Origin: Halorhodospira halophila
GTDB lineage: Bacteria; Pseudomonadota; Gammaproteobacteria; Nitrococcales; Halorhodospiraceae
Assembly: GCF_016653405.1 (NCBI RefSeq)
Contig: NZ_NHSN01000025.1
Coordinates: 335,352 to 399,351 of the forward strand
Direction: 5' to 3'
DNA: 64,000 nucleotides
The translations under genes and the position numbers were made by a program. Each line of letters starts with the position of its first letter. The stretch's first letter is position 1. Below the pieces are notes generated by a model, which was given only the letters and a program-made list of their open reading frames with translations, did not search any database and was not told where the DNA came from. Shown here piece after piece: positions 35,212 through 45,280 of this stretch.

Positions 35212-35240
35212 CGCTTCGCTCTCTCCGTCGAAGACCGCGC

Positions 35241-35269
35241 ATAATAACGGAAGGCGGCGGTACTGGCAA
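35241..35269 (-). promoter_or_regulatory. Sigma70-type promoter for rplM-rpsI
   Basis: TTGCCA (35264-35269) and TATTAT (35241-35246) on the minus strand are separated by exactly 17 bases and lie 30-58 bases upstream of the rplM ATG. Confidence 0.75.
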
Positions 35270-35298
35270 CCGCCACTGCCCCCGCCGTCCGCGGCGGC

Positions 35299-36117
35299 TC
35301 AGACTTCTTGGTTGGCCGGCAGGTTGCGCCCGGCGAAGATCTCCATCATCTCCCGGCGCAGATGCCTGCGGATCGTGTTCGCCTCTTCATCGTCAAGGTC
35401 GGCACTCGACTCGCCGAAGAGGTAATTATCCAGGTCGAACTCGCGCAGGATCATCTTCGTGTGGAAGATGTTCTCCTGGTAGACGTTCACGTCCAGGGTC
35501 TGGTAGCGCTCCTTGGTGTCCTCGGAGAGGTAGTTCTGGATCGAGTTGATCTCGTGATCGATGAAGTGCTTGTGCCCCTCCACGTCGCGGGTGAAGCCGC
35601 GCACGCGGTAGTCCATCGTCACGATGTCCGAGTCGAACGAGTGGATCAGGTAGTTGAGCGCCGTCAACGGCGAGATCACGCCGCAAGTGGAGACATCGAT
35701 GTCCGCCCGGAAGGTGCTCACACCCTTGTCCGGATGCATCTCCGGGTAGGTGTGCACGGTGATGTGCGACTTGTCCAGGTGGGCAACGACATCGTCGGGC
35801 AGCGGCCCGGGCCGCGCCTCGGCGCTCTCCTCGGCCTCCTCGGGCGACACCGGACCCTCGGAGATGAGGATGGTCACGCTGGCCCCCTGGGGGTCATAGT
35901 CCTGGCGCGCGACGTTGAGCACATTGGCGCCGATGATCTCGGCGACGTTGGTCAGGATCTCGGTCAGCCGTTCGGCGTTGTACTCTTCGTCGATATATTC
36001 GATATACGCCCGCCGCTGCGCCTCGGTCTTGGCGTAGCAAACGTCGTAGATGTTGAAGCTCAACGACTTGGTCAGATTGTTGAAGCCGTGGAGCCGGATG
36101 CGGGTGTAATCGACCAA
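35299..36117 (-). CDS. speD: S-adenosylmethionine decarboxylase proenzyme (E. coli type)
   Basis: About 272 residues from a TTG start. SpeD self-cleaves to create a pyruvoyl group and decarboxylates SAM for spermidine synthesis. The cleavage site K116-S117 is in [16 protein letters not shown]. Other family blocks are [36 protein letters not shown] and [23 protein letters not shown] 36117 is chosen because GGGAGG sits 9 bases upstream and the family begins with this strand. A longer ATG form (36243) would add 42 unrelated residues. No speE is nearby. It is 156 bases downstream of trpC. Confidence 0.88.
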   Translation of the reverse strand: MVDYTRIRLHGFNNLTKSLSFNIYDVCYAKTEAQRRAYIEYIDEEYNAERLTEILTNVAEIIGANVLNVARQDYDPQGASVTILISEGPVSPEEAEESAEARPGPLPDDVVAHLDKSHITVHTYPEMHPDKGVSTFRADIDVSTCGVISPLTALNYLIHSFDSDIVTMDYRVRGFTRDVEGHKHFIDHEINSIQNYLSEDTKERYQTLDVNVYQENIFHTKMILREFDLDNYLFGESSADLDDEEANTIRRHLRREMMEIFAGRNLPANQEV

Positions 36118-36169
36118 CGCCTGGGCCCTCCCGTCGCCGGTGGGAAGTGTGCGCTCAAGGAAGCAGGGA

Positions 36170-36197
36170 ATTATGCACAAATCTGGCGATAACGCCA
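36170..36197 (-). promoter_or_regulatory. Candidate speD promoter with overlapping palindrome
   Basis: CATAAT (36170-36175, minus strand) is a good -10 box, and the expected -35 position lies within the palindrome TGGCG-ATAA-CGCCA (36184-36197), where no good -35 is found. A second dyad GTTCC-GT-GGAAC occupies 36230-36241. This layout suggests a regulated promoter. Confidence 0.45.
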
Positions 36198-36273
36198 CCG
36201 TTGTAATGGACAGTAGCTCCGCGGCCGACGTTCCGTGGAACACCCGCCGCGCGGCCCACGGCCACCCCGCCGG

Positions 36274-37092
36274 TCACGCCCCAGCGGGGCCGCCGAAGAG
36301 CTCGGCGAGCCGTTCCCCCGGGCTCTCCGCGGACATGAACGCCTCGCCGACCAGGAAGGCGTGGATGCCGGCCGCGCGCATACGGGCCACATCCCCGGCG
36401 GTGTGGATGCCGCTCTCGGTCACTGCCAGGGCACCGGAGGGCATCGCCCCGGCCAGCGCCTCGCTGGTTGCCAGATCGGTATGGAAGGTCCGCAGGTCCC
36501 GGTTGTTCACGCCGACCAGCGCCGGCCCCAGCGGTGCGACCCGGGCCAGCTCCTCGGCGTCGTGGACCTCGATGAGCACATCCATGCCCAGTTCCACCGC
36601 CAGGGCGTGCAGCTCTGCCAGCTGCGCATCACCCAGCGCCGCGGCGATAAGCAGGATGCAGTCCGCCCCGAGGACACGCGCCTCGTAGACCTGATAGGCA
36701 TCGACGGTGAAGTCCTTGCGGAGCACCGGCACGGTGACGGCCTCGCGGGCCTCCTGCAGATGGGCGTCATCGCCCTGGAAGAAGTCGCGGTCGGTCAGCA
36801 CCGACAGGCAGGCGGCACCGTGACGCTGGTAGTCGGCGGCGATGGCCGCCGGCCGGAAGTCGTCGCGGATCACGCCACGGCTGGGCGAGGCGCGCTTGAT
36901 CTCGGCGATGACCCCGGCGCCGCCGGCCTCAACCCGCTGCAGCAGCGCATCGCAGAACCCGCGGGTCGGCGCCAGGTCGGCAGCGGCGGCCGACAACTCG
37001 CGCAGCGATCGGGCCTCGGCGCGCTCGACCACCTCCTCGGCCTTGCGGCGCAGGATGCGGCGCAGGATATCCGGCGTCCCGGTGGCGCTCAT
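36274..37092 (-). CDS. trpC: Indole-3-glycerol-phosphate synthase
   Basis: 272 residues, a stand-alone TrpC barrel (not fused to TrpF). VIAEIKRASPSRG, VLRKDFTVD, VGVNNRDLRTF and LVGEAFM carry the catalytic lysines and glutamates. It closes the indole ring in tryptophan synthesis. Last of gph-trpE-trpG-trpD-trpC; its ATG overlaps the trpD stop by four bases. trpF, trpB and trpA are not in the window. Confidence 0.95.
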   Translation of the reverse strand: MSATGTPDILRRILRRKAEEVVERAEARSLRELSAAAADLAPTRGFCDALLQRVEAGGAGVIAEIKRASPSRGVIRDDFRPAAIAADYQRHGAACLSVLTDRDFFQGDDAHLQEAREAVTVPVLRKDFTVDAYQVYEARVLGADCILLIAAALGDAQLAELHALAVELGMDVLIEVHDAEELARVAPLGPALVGVNNRDLRTFHTDLATSEALAGAMPSGALAVTESGIHTAGDVARMRAAGIHAFLVGEAFMSAESPGERLAELFGGPAGA

Positions 37093-38117
37093 TGGGCGAG
37101 CTCCCGGGTCGTCGCCACGAAGCGCTCCAGGGTCTGGGCGGCGGCCCCGGAGGTCATGAGTTCCCGAGCCCGCTCCACACCACGACGCAGATCGGGCGCC
37201 TCACCGCCGACATAGAGCGCGGCACCGGCGTTGGCGGCGATCAGCTCCATGGCGGCAATGCGCTCGCCGGCGAAGGCGGCACGGATCATCGCCAGGCTGT
37301 CCTTGGTGCCGGAGATGGTCACCTCATTGAGCGGCGCGCTGCGCAGCCCCAGATCCTCCGGCGTGACGGTGTACTCCTCGATCTGCCCGTTGCGCAGCTC
37401 GGCGATCCGCGTCGGGGCGGCGATGCTGATCTCGTCCAGCCCGTCCTCGGCGTGGACCACCAGCACATGATCGCTGCCCAGGGTCTGCAGCACCTCGGCC
37501 ACCGGGCGCACCCACTCCTGGCCGAACACCCCGAGCAACTGGCGCCGCGCCCCGGCCGGGTTGGACAGGGGGCCGACCAGGTTGAACAGGGTGCGCACAC
37601 CGAGTTCCTTGCGCGGCCCCACGGCGTGCTTCATGGCGCTGTGGTGCAGCGGGGCAAAGAGGAAACCGACGTTGACCCGGCGGATGCACTCGGCCACCGC
37701 CTCGCTGCTGAGCTCCAGCGTGGCGCCGCAGGCCTCGAGCAGATCGGCACTGCCACTGCGCCCGGAGACCGAGCGGTTGCCGTGCTTGGCCACCGGGATG
37801 CCCCCGGCGGCGGTGACGAAGGCGGCGGCGGTGGAGACATTCAGGGTGCCGCTGGCATCACCGCCGGTGCCGCAGGTGTCCACCAGGCGGTGGAAGTCGT
37901 CGCCGACATCGACCCGCTCGGCGAGCTCACGCATGACCGAGGCAGCAGCGGCCATCTCCTGGACCGTCTCCCCCTTCAGGCGCATGCCGATGAGGAAGCC
38001 ACCGATCTGCGCCGGCGTGGCCCCACCGGTCATGATCGTGCGGAAGACCGCGGTCATCTCATCGGGGCTGAGGTCCTGGTTTTCCGTGATTCGACGAAGG
38101 GCGGCGGTTAGGTCCAT
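37089..38117 (-). CDS. trpD: Anthranilate phosphoribosyltransferase
   Basis: 342 residues. DTCGTGGDASGTLNVS is the PRPP/metal-binding loop, KHGNRSVSGRSGSADLLEA follows, and GPLSNPAGA is present. It transfers phosphoribose to anthranilate. The 45-base gap before it (after trpG) contains an imperfect direct repeat of CCCTGAACC. Confidence 0.95.
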   Translation of the reverse strand: MDLTAALRRITENQDLSPDEMTAVFRTIMTGGATPAQIGGFLIGMRLKGETVQEMAAAASVMRELAERVDVGDDFHRLVDTCGTGGDASGTLNVSTAAAFVTAAGGIPVAKHGNRSVSGRSGSADLLEACGATLELSSEAVAECIRRVNVGFLFAPLHHSAMKHAVGPRKELGVRTLFNLVGPLSNPAGARRQLLGVFGQEWVRPVAEVLQTLGSDHVLVVHAEDGLDEISIAAPTRIAELRNGQIEEYTVTPEDLGLRSAPLNEVTISGTKDSLAMIRAAFAGERIAAMELIAANAGAALYVGGEAPDLRRGVERARELMTSGAAAQTLERFVATTRELAQ

Positions 38118-38162
38118 GGGGTGCCTCGGTTTTTTGATGGTTCAGGGTACTAGGGGCAGGGT

Positions 38163-38756
38163 TCAGGCGACGGCGCGGGGCTGCTCGAGGAAGTTGCGTA
38201 GCAGATCGTGGCCGGACGATGTGAGGATCGATTCCGGGTGGAACTGCACCCCCTCGACCGGGAGACGGCGATGGCGCAGACCCATGATCTCGTCGACGGC
38301 GCCGTGGGCCCCCTCGGTCCAGGCGGTGATCTCCAGCTCCTCAGGGAGGCTTTCGCGCTCGACGATCAGCGAGTGGTAGCGGGTGGCCTCCAGCGGCTCG
38401 GGGAGGCCGGCGAAGACTCCCTGGCCGCGGTGACGCACCGCGGACGTCTTGCCGTGCATGACCTCGCGGGCCCGGACCACGCGGCCACCGAACACCTGCC
38501 CGATGGTCTGATGCCCGAGACAGACGCCGAGGATGGGCACCTCGCCGGCCAGGCAGCGGACCACCTCAAGCGACACGCCGGCCTCGTTGGGCGTGCAGGG
38601 CCCTGGCGAGATCACGATGCGCTCCGGACGCAAGCGGCGCACCTCATCGGCACTGATCTCGTCGTTGCGCACCACCTCGACCCGGGCACCCAGCTCACCC
38701 AGGTACTGGACCAGGTTCCAGGTGAACGAGTCGTAGTTGTCGATCATCAGGATCAT
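38163..38756 (-). CDS. trpG: Anthranilate synthase component II (glutamine amidotransferase)
   Basis: 197 residues. Class I glutamine amidotransferase triad: nucleophile Cys in [15 protein letters not shown], His and Glu in [30 protein letters not shown] is the N-terminal signature, so ATG 38756 is used. It may also serve PabB in folate synthesis. It overlaps the trpE stop by four bases. Confidence 0.95.
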   Translation of the reverse strand: MILMIDNYDSFTWNLVQYLGELGARVEVVRNDEISADEVRRLRPERIVISPGPCTPNEAGVSLEVVRCLAGEVPILGVCLGHQTIGQVFGGRVVRAREVMHGKTSAVRHRGQGVFAGLPEPLEATRYHSLIVERESLPEELEITAWTEGAHGAVDEIMGLRHRRLPVEGVQFHPESILTSSGHDLLRNFLEQPRAVA

Positions 38757-40228
38757 AAGCCAGCCTCGGCCATCTCGACGGCGCGCAGCAACGCCCGGCC
38801 CTTGTTCAGGGTCTCTTTCCACTCCAGCTCGGGGACCGAGTCGGCGACCACCCCGGCGCCCGCCTGGACATGGACCTGGCCATCGTGGACCACCGCCGTG
38901 CGGATGGCGATGGCGGTATCCATATTGCCCGACCAGGACAGATAGCCGACGGCCCCGGCGTAAACGCCCCGCTTGACCGGCTCGACCTCGTCGATGATCT
39001 CCATGGCGCGGATCTTCGGCGCGCCGGAGACTGTCCCGGCGGGGAACGTGGCCCGCAGCACGTCCATGGGGCCGAGCCCGGGACGCAGCCGGCCAACCAC
39101 GTTAGAGACGATGTGCATGACCTGGGAGTAGCGCTCCACCACCATGCGCTCGGTCAGGCGCACGGTGCCGGTCTCGGCCACCCGGCCGACGTCGTTGCGC
39201 CCGAGGTCGATGAGCATCACGTGCTCGGCGATCTCCTTAGGGTCCGAGACCAGTTCCTGCTCCAGCTCCCGGTCGCGGGCTTCGGTGGCCCCGCGCTTGC
39301 GGGTCCCGGCGATGGGACGCACGGCCACCTCGCCATCCTCGAGGCGGACCAGGATCTCCGGCGAGGATCCGACCACCTGGCACGCACCCAGATCGAGGAA
39401 ATACATGTAAGGCGACGGATTGGTGCAACGCAACGCCCGGTAGAGATCGAGCGGCTCGGCGCTGAACGGCATGCTCATGCGCTGCGAGGGAACCACCTGC
39501 ATCACGTCGCCTGCAGCGATATACTCGCGGATCCGCTCCACCGCGTCCTCGAAGCCGGCCTGGGTGAAGTTGTAGCGGGGCTCGCCGGCCGCCACACCAC
39601 GCCCCCGGGACGGGGGCCGCTGCACGGGCTCGGCCAGCCGCGCGGCCAGCTCGTCGAGCCGGGCTAGCCCGGCCTCATAGGCGCCGGGCTCGCGCGGGTC
39701 GCAGTGGACCACCAGGTAGAGCCGGCCAGCGAGGTTGTCGAAGACCACCACCTCCTCGGCCTCCACCAGGCAGATATCCGGCAGCCCCAGGGCGTCTTCC
39801 GGGGCCCCCTCAGCCAGGCGCGGCTCGACGTAACGCACGGTATCGTAGCCGAAATACCCCACCAGCCCGCCGAGAAAACGCGGCATCTGCGGGAATCCGG
39901 AGGGCGTTGCGGCGCGGTGGCGGTGCTGGTAGGCCTCGATCCAGGCGAGCGGATCGCGAACCTGCTCCTCGTCGACCAGCGCGCCGTCGCGGCGAACCTC
40001 GACCCGGTGGCCGTAGACGGCGATCTCGGTCCGGGCCGGCAGGCCGATGATGGAGTAGCGCCCCCACTTCTCGCCACCTTCCACCGACTCAAAGAGGAAG
40101 GAGCGCGGCCCGCGGGCGAGCTTGAGATAGGTGGACAGCGGCGTGTCGAGATCGGCCAGCACCTCCCGGATAAGGGGGATACGGGTGTAGCCGGCCTCGG
40201 CGAGGCTGTGGAATTCGTGCTCTTTCAT
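38753..40228 (-). CDS. trpE: Anthranilate synthase component I
   Basis: 491 residues. Chorismate-binding fold: [27 protein letters not shown] and [24 protein letters not shown] near residue 44 corresponds to the tryptophan feedback site (LLES-like), so inhibition by tryptophan is expected. ATG 40228 aligns with the family start. It begins 4 bases after the gph stop. No leader peptide or attenuator is visible ahead of it, because gph precedes it directly. Confidence 0.95.
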   Translation of the reverse strand: MKEHEFHSLAEAGYTRIPLIREVLADLDTPLSTYLKLARGPRSFLFESVEGGEKWGRYSIIGLPARTEIAVYGHRVEVRRDGALVDEEQVRDPLAWIEAYQHRHRAATPSGFPQMPRFLGGLVGYFGYDTVRYVEPRLAEGAPEDALGLPDICLVEAEEVVVFDNLAGRLYLVVHCDPREPGAYEAGLARLDELAARLAEPVQRPPSRGRGVAAGEPRYNFTQAGFEDAVERIREYIAAGDVMQVVPSQRMSMPFSAEPLDLYRALRCTNPSPYMYFLDLGACQVVGSSPEILVRLEDGEVAVRPIAGTRKRGATEARDRELEQELVSDPKEIAEHVMLIDLGRNDVGRVAETGTVRLTERMVVERYSQVMHIVSNVVGRLRPGLGPMDVLRATFPAGTVSGAPKIRAMEIIDEVEPVKRGVYAGAVGYLSWSGNMDTAIAIRTAVVHDGQVHVQAGAGVVADSVPELEWKETLNKGRALLRAVEMAEAGL

Positions 40229-40232
40229 CGCC

Positions 40233-40913
40233 TCAGGCCGCCCCGCGAAGCAGCGTGACCACGCCGCTGAGGTCATCGACGATGGCGTCGGCCCCCAGAT
40301 CCTCCGGCGCGACGCCGCGGCGATAGCCGTAGGGCACGCAGACTACCGGGATGCCGGCGTTGTGCGCCGCTTCGACATCGGTGCTCGAGTCGCCGACCAT
40401 CAGCACCGTCCGCGACGCCGCGCCCAGGCGCTCCATGGCCAGGCGCAGCGGCTCGGGATCGGGCTTGCGCGCCTCGGTGCACTCGCCGCCGACGACCACA
40501 TCGATGGCGTCGGCCACGCCCATGCCCTCGAGGATCGGCTCGGCGAAGCGCCGCGGCTTGTTGGTGACCACGGCCAGACGCATGCCGGCCCGGGCCAGCG
40601 CCTGCACGGTCTCCACAACCCCGGGGAAGGGGCGACTGTGGACATAAACGGCCTCGCCGTAGCACTCGAAGAAGCGCTCCAGGGCGGTGTCCAGTTCCTC
40701 GTCGGGCGGGGTACCGTCGTCCTCGCCGGTGAGGGCACGCGCCACCAGCCGTCGGGCGCCGTTGCCCACCCAGCCACGGACCTGCTCCTCGGTTACCGGA
40801 GACCGGTCCCGCTCGGTGAGAACCTGGTTGATGGCAGCGGTCAGATCCGGGGCGCTATCCACCAGCGTCCCGTCCAGATCGAAGAGAATCGCGCGAGTCA
40901 GCGAGAGATCCAT
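40233..40913 (-). CDS. gph: Phosphoglycolate phosphatase
   Basis: 226-residue HAD hydrolase: [10 protein letters not shown] (nucleophile D12, acid/base D14), VTNKPRRF (motif II/III region) and [12 protein letters not shown] (motif IV). It removes phosphoglycolate, from DNA repair or, in an autotroph, from Rubisco oxygenation. It heads the trpEGDC set with a 4-base gap, a gph-trpE link seen in other gammaproteobacteria. Confidence 0.9.
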   Translation of the reverse strand: MDLSLTRAILFDLDGTLVDSAPDLTAAINQVLTERDRSPVTEEQVRGWVGNGARRLVARALTGEDDGTPPDEELDTALERFFECYGEAVYVHSRPFPGVVETVQALARAGMRLAVVTNKPRRFAEPILEGMGVADAIDVVVGGECTEARKPDPEPLRLAMERLGAASRTVLMVGDSSTDVEAAHNAGIPVVCVPYGYRRGVAPEDLGADAIVDDLSGVVTLLRGAA

Positions 40914-40917
40914 AGCC

Positions 40918-40936
40918 AGCTTTCAGGCAGAAAGCT
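40918..40936 (-). promoter_or_regulatory. Hairpin immediately before the gph start codon
   Basis: AGCTTTC and GAAAGCT (40918-40924 and 40930-40936) form a perfect seven-base stem with a five-base loop, only 4 bases from the gph ATG. It would overlap the expected ribosome-binding site, where no good Shine-Dalgarno is seen. There is no T-run, so it is not an ordinary terminator. Confidence 0.45.
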
Positions 40937-40981
40937 ACACCCTACCGGCTGGCCGGCCCGGACCGCAAGCTGCTGCGGCGC

Positions 40982-41884
40982 TCAGGCCACCACCGGCTGA
41001 TCGTAGGCAATGGGCAGTTCGTCGAGCTCCTCGAAGGTCACCTCCTCCCAGGCGTGCTCGTGCTCGAGGAGCTTGCGCAGGAGGCGGTTGTTGAGGGCGT
41101 GCCCGGACTTGTGCCCGTGGAAAGAGCCGATCAGGCTGCTGCCCAGCAGGTAGAGGTCGCCGATGGCGTCGAGGATCTTGTGCTTGACGAATTCGTCCCG
41201 GTAGCGCAGCCCGTCCTCGTTCAGCACCCGGTAGTCGTCGACCACGATGGCGTTGTCCAGGCTGCCCCCCAGGGCCAGACGGGAAGCCCGCAGCGCCTCG
41301 ATCTCCTTCATGAACCCGAAGGTCCGCGCCCGGCTGACCTCCTTGATGAACGAGGTCGAGGAGAAATCCACCTCGGCCCGGGCGTGCTGATCGAGGAAGA
41401 CCGGATGGTCGAAGTCGATGGTGAAGCTGACCTTGAAGCCCTCGAAGGGCTCGAAGGCCACCCACTTGTCACCGTCGACGACCTGGACCGGCTCCAGGAT
41501 GCGCACAAAGCGCTTCGGCGCCTCCTGCTCCTTGATCCCGGCAGAGCGGACCAGGAACACAAAAGGCGCCGCACTGCCGTCCATAATCGGTACCTCGGCG
41601 GCGGAGAGATCGACGTAGCAGTTGTCGATCCCGAGTCCGGCCAGCGCCGAGAGCAGGTGCTCGACGGTGGACACGCGCACCCCGTCCTCGACCAGGCAGG
41701 TCGAGAGACGGGTGTCGCCCACCGCAGCGGCCGTTGCCTTGATCTCGCGATCGAGATCCGTCCGCCGGAATATGATGCCCGCATTGGCCGGAGCCGGGCG
41801 GAGGGTCAGGTAGACCTTCTCGCCGGTGTGCAGGCCCACGCCGGTCGCGCGGATGCTGTTCTTCAAGGTGCGTTGACGGATCAT
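40982..41884 (-). CDS. lpxC: UDP-3-O-acyl-N-acetylglucosamine deacetylase
   Basis: 300 residues. The zinc enzyme for the committed step of lipid A synthesis. VEHLLSAL holds the first histidine ligand (about 76), [10 protein letters not shown] the second His and the Asp, and KSGHALNN the catalytic His. ATG 41884 starts [11 protein letters not shown] as in the family. It closes the dcw cluster after ftsZ, separated by a 160-base AT-rich gap. Confidence 0.96.
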   Translation of the reverse strand: MIRQRTLKNSIRATGVGLHTGEKVYLTLRPAPANAGIIFRRTDLDREIKATAAAVGDTRLSTCLVEDGVRVSTVEHLLSALAGLGIDNCYVDLSAAEVPIMDGSAAPFVFLVRSAGIKEQEAPKRFVRILEPVQVVDGDKWVAFEPFEGFKVSFTIDFDHPVFLDQHARAEVDFSSTSFIKEVSRARTFGFMKEIEALRASRLALGGSLDNAIVVDDYRVLNEDGLRYRDEFVKHKILDAIGDLYLLGSSLIGSFHGHKSGHALNNRLLRKLLEHEHAWEEVTFEELDELPIAYDQPVVA

Positions 41885-42044
41885 GGCTCGACTCGGCTCC
41901 ACTGCTCATGCGGCTACATGTGTGCTCAGCCGCAACCAGCGCGACCGGACACACCGCCTTCACCGTTTATAGCGGCGAGACGTCGCGAAATATTAGTGTA
42001 ACAAATCCAAAAAGTATATTGCAGCGCACAAAACGCGCCGCGCC
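41885..42044 (-). promoter_or_regulatory. AT-rich ftsZ-lpxC spacer, probable lpxC promoter region
   Basis: This 160-base gap is strikingly AT-rich compared with its surroundings. On the minus strand it contains -10-like boxes TATACT, TACACT and TATAAA, but no clearly spaced -35. An independent promoter for lpxC is likely, but the exact site cannot be fixed. Confidence 0.45.
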
Positions 42045-43205
42045 TCAGTCGGCCTGGCGACGCAGGAACGCCGGGATATCCAGGTACTCCATGTCGCCGT
42101 CGGTATCCGCCTCCTTGCGCTCGTTGGCGGCGTTCTGCCGGATCACCGTGGGCCGGTCGAGCTGCGCGTAGTCGACCTCGCCGGTGTGCTTGCGCGGACC
42201 GGGCTGCGCCTGCTGGGCGACGCGAGCCACATCCTCAGCGGACTGAACCGCCGGCCCCAGACCGGTGGCCACCACCGTCACGCGCAGCTCGTCCTCCAGT
42301 TCGGGGTCGATCACGGCACCGACCACCACGGTCGCCTCGTCGGAGGCGTACTCGCGCACGGCGTTGCCGACCTCGTCGAACTCGCCGATGGAGAGGTTGT
42401 AGCCACCGGTGACGTTGACCAGAACACCGTTGGCGCCGGCCAGGTTGAAGTCCTCGAGCAGCGGGCAGGCGATGGCCCGGTCGGCCGCCTCGCGGGCACG
42501 CCCCTCGCCCGAGGCCACGCCGTTGCCCATCACCGCCATGCCCATCTCGGACATCACGGTGCGCACGTCGGCAAAGTCGACGTTGATCAGGCCCGGACGG
42601 GTGATCAGCTCAGCAATACCGCGCACCGCGCCATGGAGCACGTCGTTGGCCGACTTGAAGGCGTCGATCAGGGTCAGGTTCTTGCCGAGCACCGGCAGAA
42701 GCCGCTCATTGGGGATGGTGATCAGCGAATCGACGCTGTTCTCCAGCTCCTTGATGCCCTCCTGGGCCACGCCCATGCGCTTGTTGCCCTCGAACGGGAA
42801 CGGCTTGGTCACCACCGCCACGGCGAGGATGCCCATCTCGCGGGCGACCTCGGCCACCACCGGGGCCGCCCCCGTGCCCGTGCCACCGCCCATGCCGGCG
42901 GTGATGAAGACCATGTCCGCCCCGTCGAGCACTTCCTGAAGGCGGTCACGGGACTCCTCGGCCGCCTGCCGGCCGGTGGTCGGATCGGCCCCGGCCCCCA
43001 GGCCCTTGGTGATGCCGGAACCGAGCTGCACCGTCACCCCGGCGCGGGTATTGGCCAGGGCCTGGGCGTCGGTGTTGGCGTAGATGAACTCCACGCCCTC
43101 GATCTCGCTCTCAACCATGTGCTGGACGGCGTTGCCACCGCCGCCGCCGACTCCGATCACCTTGATGACCGCGTTCTGATTGGCGGTATCCATCAGATCA
43201 AACAT
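42045..43205 (-). CDS. ftsZ: Cell division protein FtsZ
   Basis: 386 residues. Tubulin-like GTPase forming the Z-ring. GGGGGNAVQHM (nucleotide binding), GGGTGTGAAP (signature loop) and NVDFADVRTVM (T7/synergy region). The C-terminal peptide LDIPAFLRRQAD is the docking tail for FtsA and ZipA. The 48-base gap to ftsA is one of the larger ones in the cluster. Confidence 0.98.
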   Translation of the reverse strand: MFDLMDTANQNAVIKVIGVGGGGGNAVQHMVESEIEGVEFIYANTDAQALANTRAGVTVQLGSGITKGLGAGADPTTGRQAAEESRDRLQEVLDGADMVFITAGMGGGTGTGAAPVVAEVAREMGILAVAVVTKPFPFEGNKRMGVAQEGIKELENSVDSLITIPNERLLPVLGKNLTLIDAFKSANDVLHGAVRGIAELITRPGLINVDFADVRTVMSEMGMAVMGNGVASGEGRAREAADRAIACPLLEDFNLAGANGVLVNVTGGYNLSIGEFDEVGNAVREYASDEATVVVGAVIDPELEDELRVTVVATGLGPAVQSAEDVARVAQQAQPGPRKHTGEVDYAQLDRPTVIRQNAANERKEADTDGDMEYLDIPAFLRRQAD

Positions 43206-43253
43206 GATGCTGCCCTCCTCAAGCGTCGCGGACGCTAGCGATTACTGAAATGA

Positions 43254-44492
43254 CTAGAAATTGCCCTTGAACCAGTTCTTCATCCGCCCCCACAAGGCGG
43301 TTATCCCGGCGTCCTGCGCCAGCGCCGGCGACATGCCGCTTTCGCGGTTGCGCGCGCCGAAGGCGAGCAGACCGACGCCGGTGGAGTACATCGGGTTGCG
43401 CACCACATCGGATAGGCCGGTAACGAACTTCGGCACCCCGATGCGCACCGGCAGGTGGAAGACCTCCTCGGCCAGATCGGTGACCCCCTCCATCTTCGAG
43501 CTACCGCCGGTGAGCACGATGCCCGCCGGGATCAGATCTTCGAAGCCGCTCTTGCGCAGCTCCGACTGCACCAGCGAGAGCAGTTCCTCGTAGCGCGGCT
43601 CCACCACCGACGCCAGCGACTGGCGGGACAGGCGGCGCGGCGGCCGGTCACCCACCGAGGGCACCTCGATGCTCTCCTCGGGGTTGGCCAGCTGCGACAG
43701 GGCGCAGGCGTAGCGCACCTTGATGTCCTCGGCGTGGTGCGTCGGCGTCCGCAGCGCCACCGCGATGTCGTTGGTGACCTGGTGCCCGGCGATGGGGATG
43801 ACGGCGGTATGGCGGATGGCGCCGCCGGTGAACACCGCGATATCGGTGGTCCCGCCGCCGATATCGACGAGGCAGACGCCCAGCTCCTTCTCGTCGTCGC
43901 TGAGCACAGCGTGGCTCGCCGCCAGCTGCTGGAGAACGATGTCGTCCACGTCCAGCTGGCAGCGGCGGACGCACTTGGTGATGTTGTCCGCCGCCGAGAC
44001 CGCACCGGTGACCATGTGGACCCGCGCCTCCAGCCGCACGCCGGCCATGCCCAGGGGATCGCGGATACCCTCCTGGCTGTCGATGACGAACTCCTGCGGG
44101 ATCACGTGCAGGATCTGCTGGTCCGCCGGGATCGCCACCGCCTTGGCCCCATCGAGGACACGCTCCAGATCGGCCTGGCGGACCTCCTTGTCGCGGATGG
44201 CCACCATCCCGTGGGAGTTGAGGCTGCGGATGTGGCTGCCCGAGATCCCGACATAGGCCGAATGGATCTCGCAGCCGGCCATCAGCTCGGCCTCCTCGAT
44301 GGCGCGCTGGATCGACTGCACCGTGGAGTCGATATTCACCACCACGCCCTTCTTGAGACCGTGGGACGGGTGGCTGCCCACACCGATCACCTCCAGCTCG
44401 CCCTCCTCCTTGGCCTCGCCGACGATGGCGACCACCTTCGAGGTACCGATATCGAGGCCCACCAACAGGCTGTCTTCGCTCTTTCGCACCAT
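43254..44492 (-). CDS. ftsA: Cell division protein FtsA
   Basis: 412 residues. Actin-like membrane anchor of FtsZ: VGLDIGTSKVVAIVGE (phosphate 1), LVDIGGGTTDIAVF (phosphate 2), GIVLTGGSSKMEG (adenosine). The C-terminal amphipathic helix ALWGRMKNWFKGNF is the membrane targeting sequence. ATG 44492 matches the family start. Confidence 0.97.
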   Translation of the reverse strand: MVRKSEDSLLVGLDIGTSKVVAIVGEAKEEGELEVIGVGSHPSHGLKKGVVVNIDSTVQSIQRAIEEAELMAGCEIHSAYVGISGSHIRSLNSHGMVAIRDKEVRQADLERVLDGAKAVAIPADQQILHVIPQEFVIDSQEGIRDPLGMAGVRLEARVHMVTGAVSAADNITKCVRRCQLDVDDIVLQQLAASHAVLSDDEKELGVCLVDIGGGTTDIAVFTGGAIRHTAVIPIAGHQVTNDIAVALRTPTHHAEDIKVRYACALSQLANPEESIEVPSVGDRPPRRLSRQSLASVVEPRYEELLSLVQSELRKSGFEDLIPAGIVLTGGSSKMEGVTDLAEEVFHLPVRIGVPKFVTGLSDVVRNPMYSTGVGLLAFGARNRESGMSPALAQDAGITALWGRMKNWFKGNF

Positions 44493-44506
44493 GCTCTGCT
44501 CCGCCT

Positions 44507-45280
44507 TCAGTCCGCTTCGTCTGCCGCACCCCAAGCCACGGCAAAGCCGTTGGGGTAGCGCAGATCGACCCGCTCCATCGGGGCCTCTTGTCGTTCTTCC
44601 AAGGCCGGCAGCACGGCGGCGAAGCGCTCCACGCGCTCGCCCGGGTGCTGCCGGCCCAGGGCCATCTCAATGCCGCCCTCCAGCCGCGCGCTCCAGGACC
44701 CCCGGGGCGAAAGACCGAGCGCCACCAGGTTGACACCGCGCTCAGCGAGTCGTTGCTGCACCTCCCTGAACAAGCCGGCCATCTCACCCTCGCTGCCGTC
44801 CGGACCGCGCAGCACCGGGAGCCCCTCCGGGATGCTCGCCGGCCGCGGCTCGAACCGCCCGCCGTCGCGGTCGACCAGCGCCTGCTCTCCCCAGCGCGCC
44901 AGCGGCTCGCGCTCACGCAAGGTCACTTGGATCCGCCCCGGCCAGGCCCGGCGCACCTCGGCACCCGCCACCCAGGGCAGCGCCTCCAGGGCGTCCCGGG
45001 CGCCGCGCACATCCACCCCCAGCACACTCCTGTGCAAGTGCGGTGCCAGCGCCTGGCGCAAGTCATCGTCCGCCACGCGCTCCGGCGCGGCGCTCAGTTC
45101 CACCCGCTCCAGGGGCAGAATCCGCCCCTCCTGAAGCGCCACGGTGGCCATACCGGCAGCGCCGGTGGCCAACAGCGCCACCGCTCCACCCCAGAGCCAG
45201 CCCCGCAGCCCCGGGGCGCCGACCCGCTTGCGGCGCATAGGCTGCCGGCCCAGCAGGTCTCTCCAGTCTTCGCGGCTCAC
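44507..45280 (-). CDS. ftsQ: Cell division protein FtsQ
   Basis: 257 residues. Short basic cytoplasmic N-terminus, one transmembrane helix (about 27-49), a POTRA domain beginning LPLERVELSAAPERVADDDL, then the FtsQ beta domain with LPVLRGPDGSEGEM. It scaffolds FtsB/L in the periplasm. The GTG start overlaps the ddl stop by four bases. Confidence 0.93.
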   Translation of the reverse strand: MSREDWRDLLGRQPMRRKRVGAPGLRGWLWGGAVALLATGAAGMATVALQEGRILPLERVELSAAPERVADDDLRQALAPHLHRSVLGVDVRGARDALEALPWVAGAEVRRAWPGRIQVTLREREPLARWGEQALVDRDGGRFEPRPASIPEGLPVLRGPDGSEGEMAGLFREVQQRLAERGVNLVALGLSPRGSWSARLEGGIEMALGRQHPGERVERFAAVLPALEERQEAPMERVDLRYPNGFAVAWGAADEAD

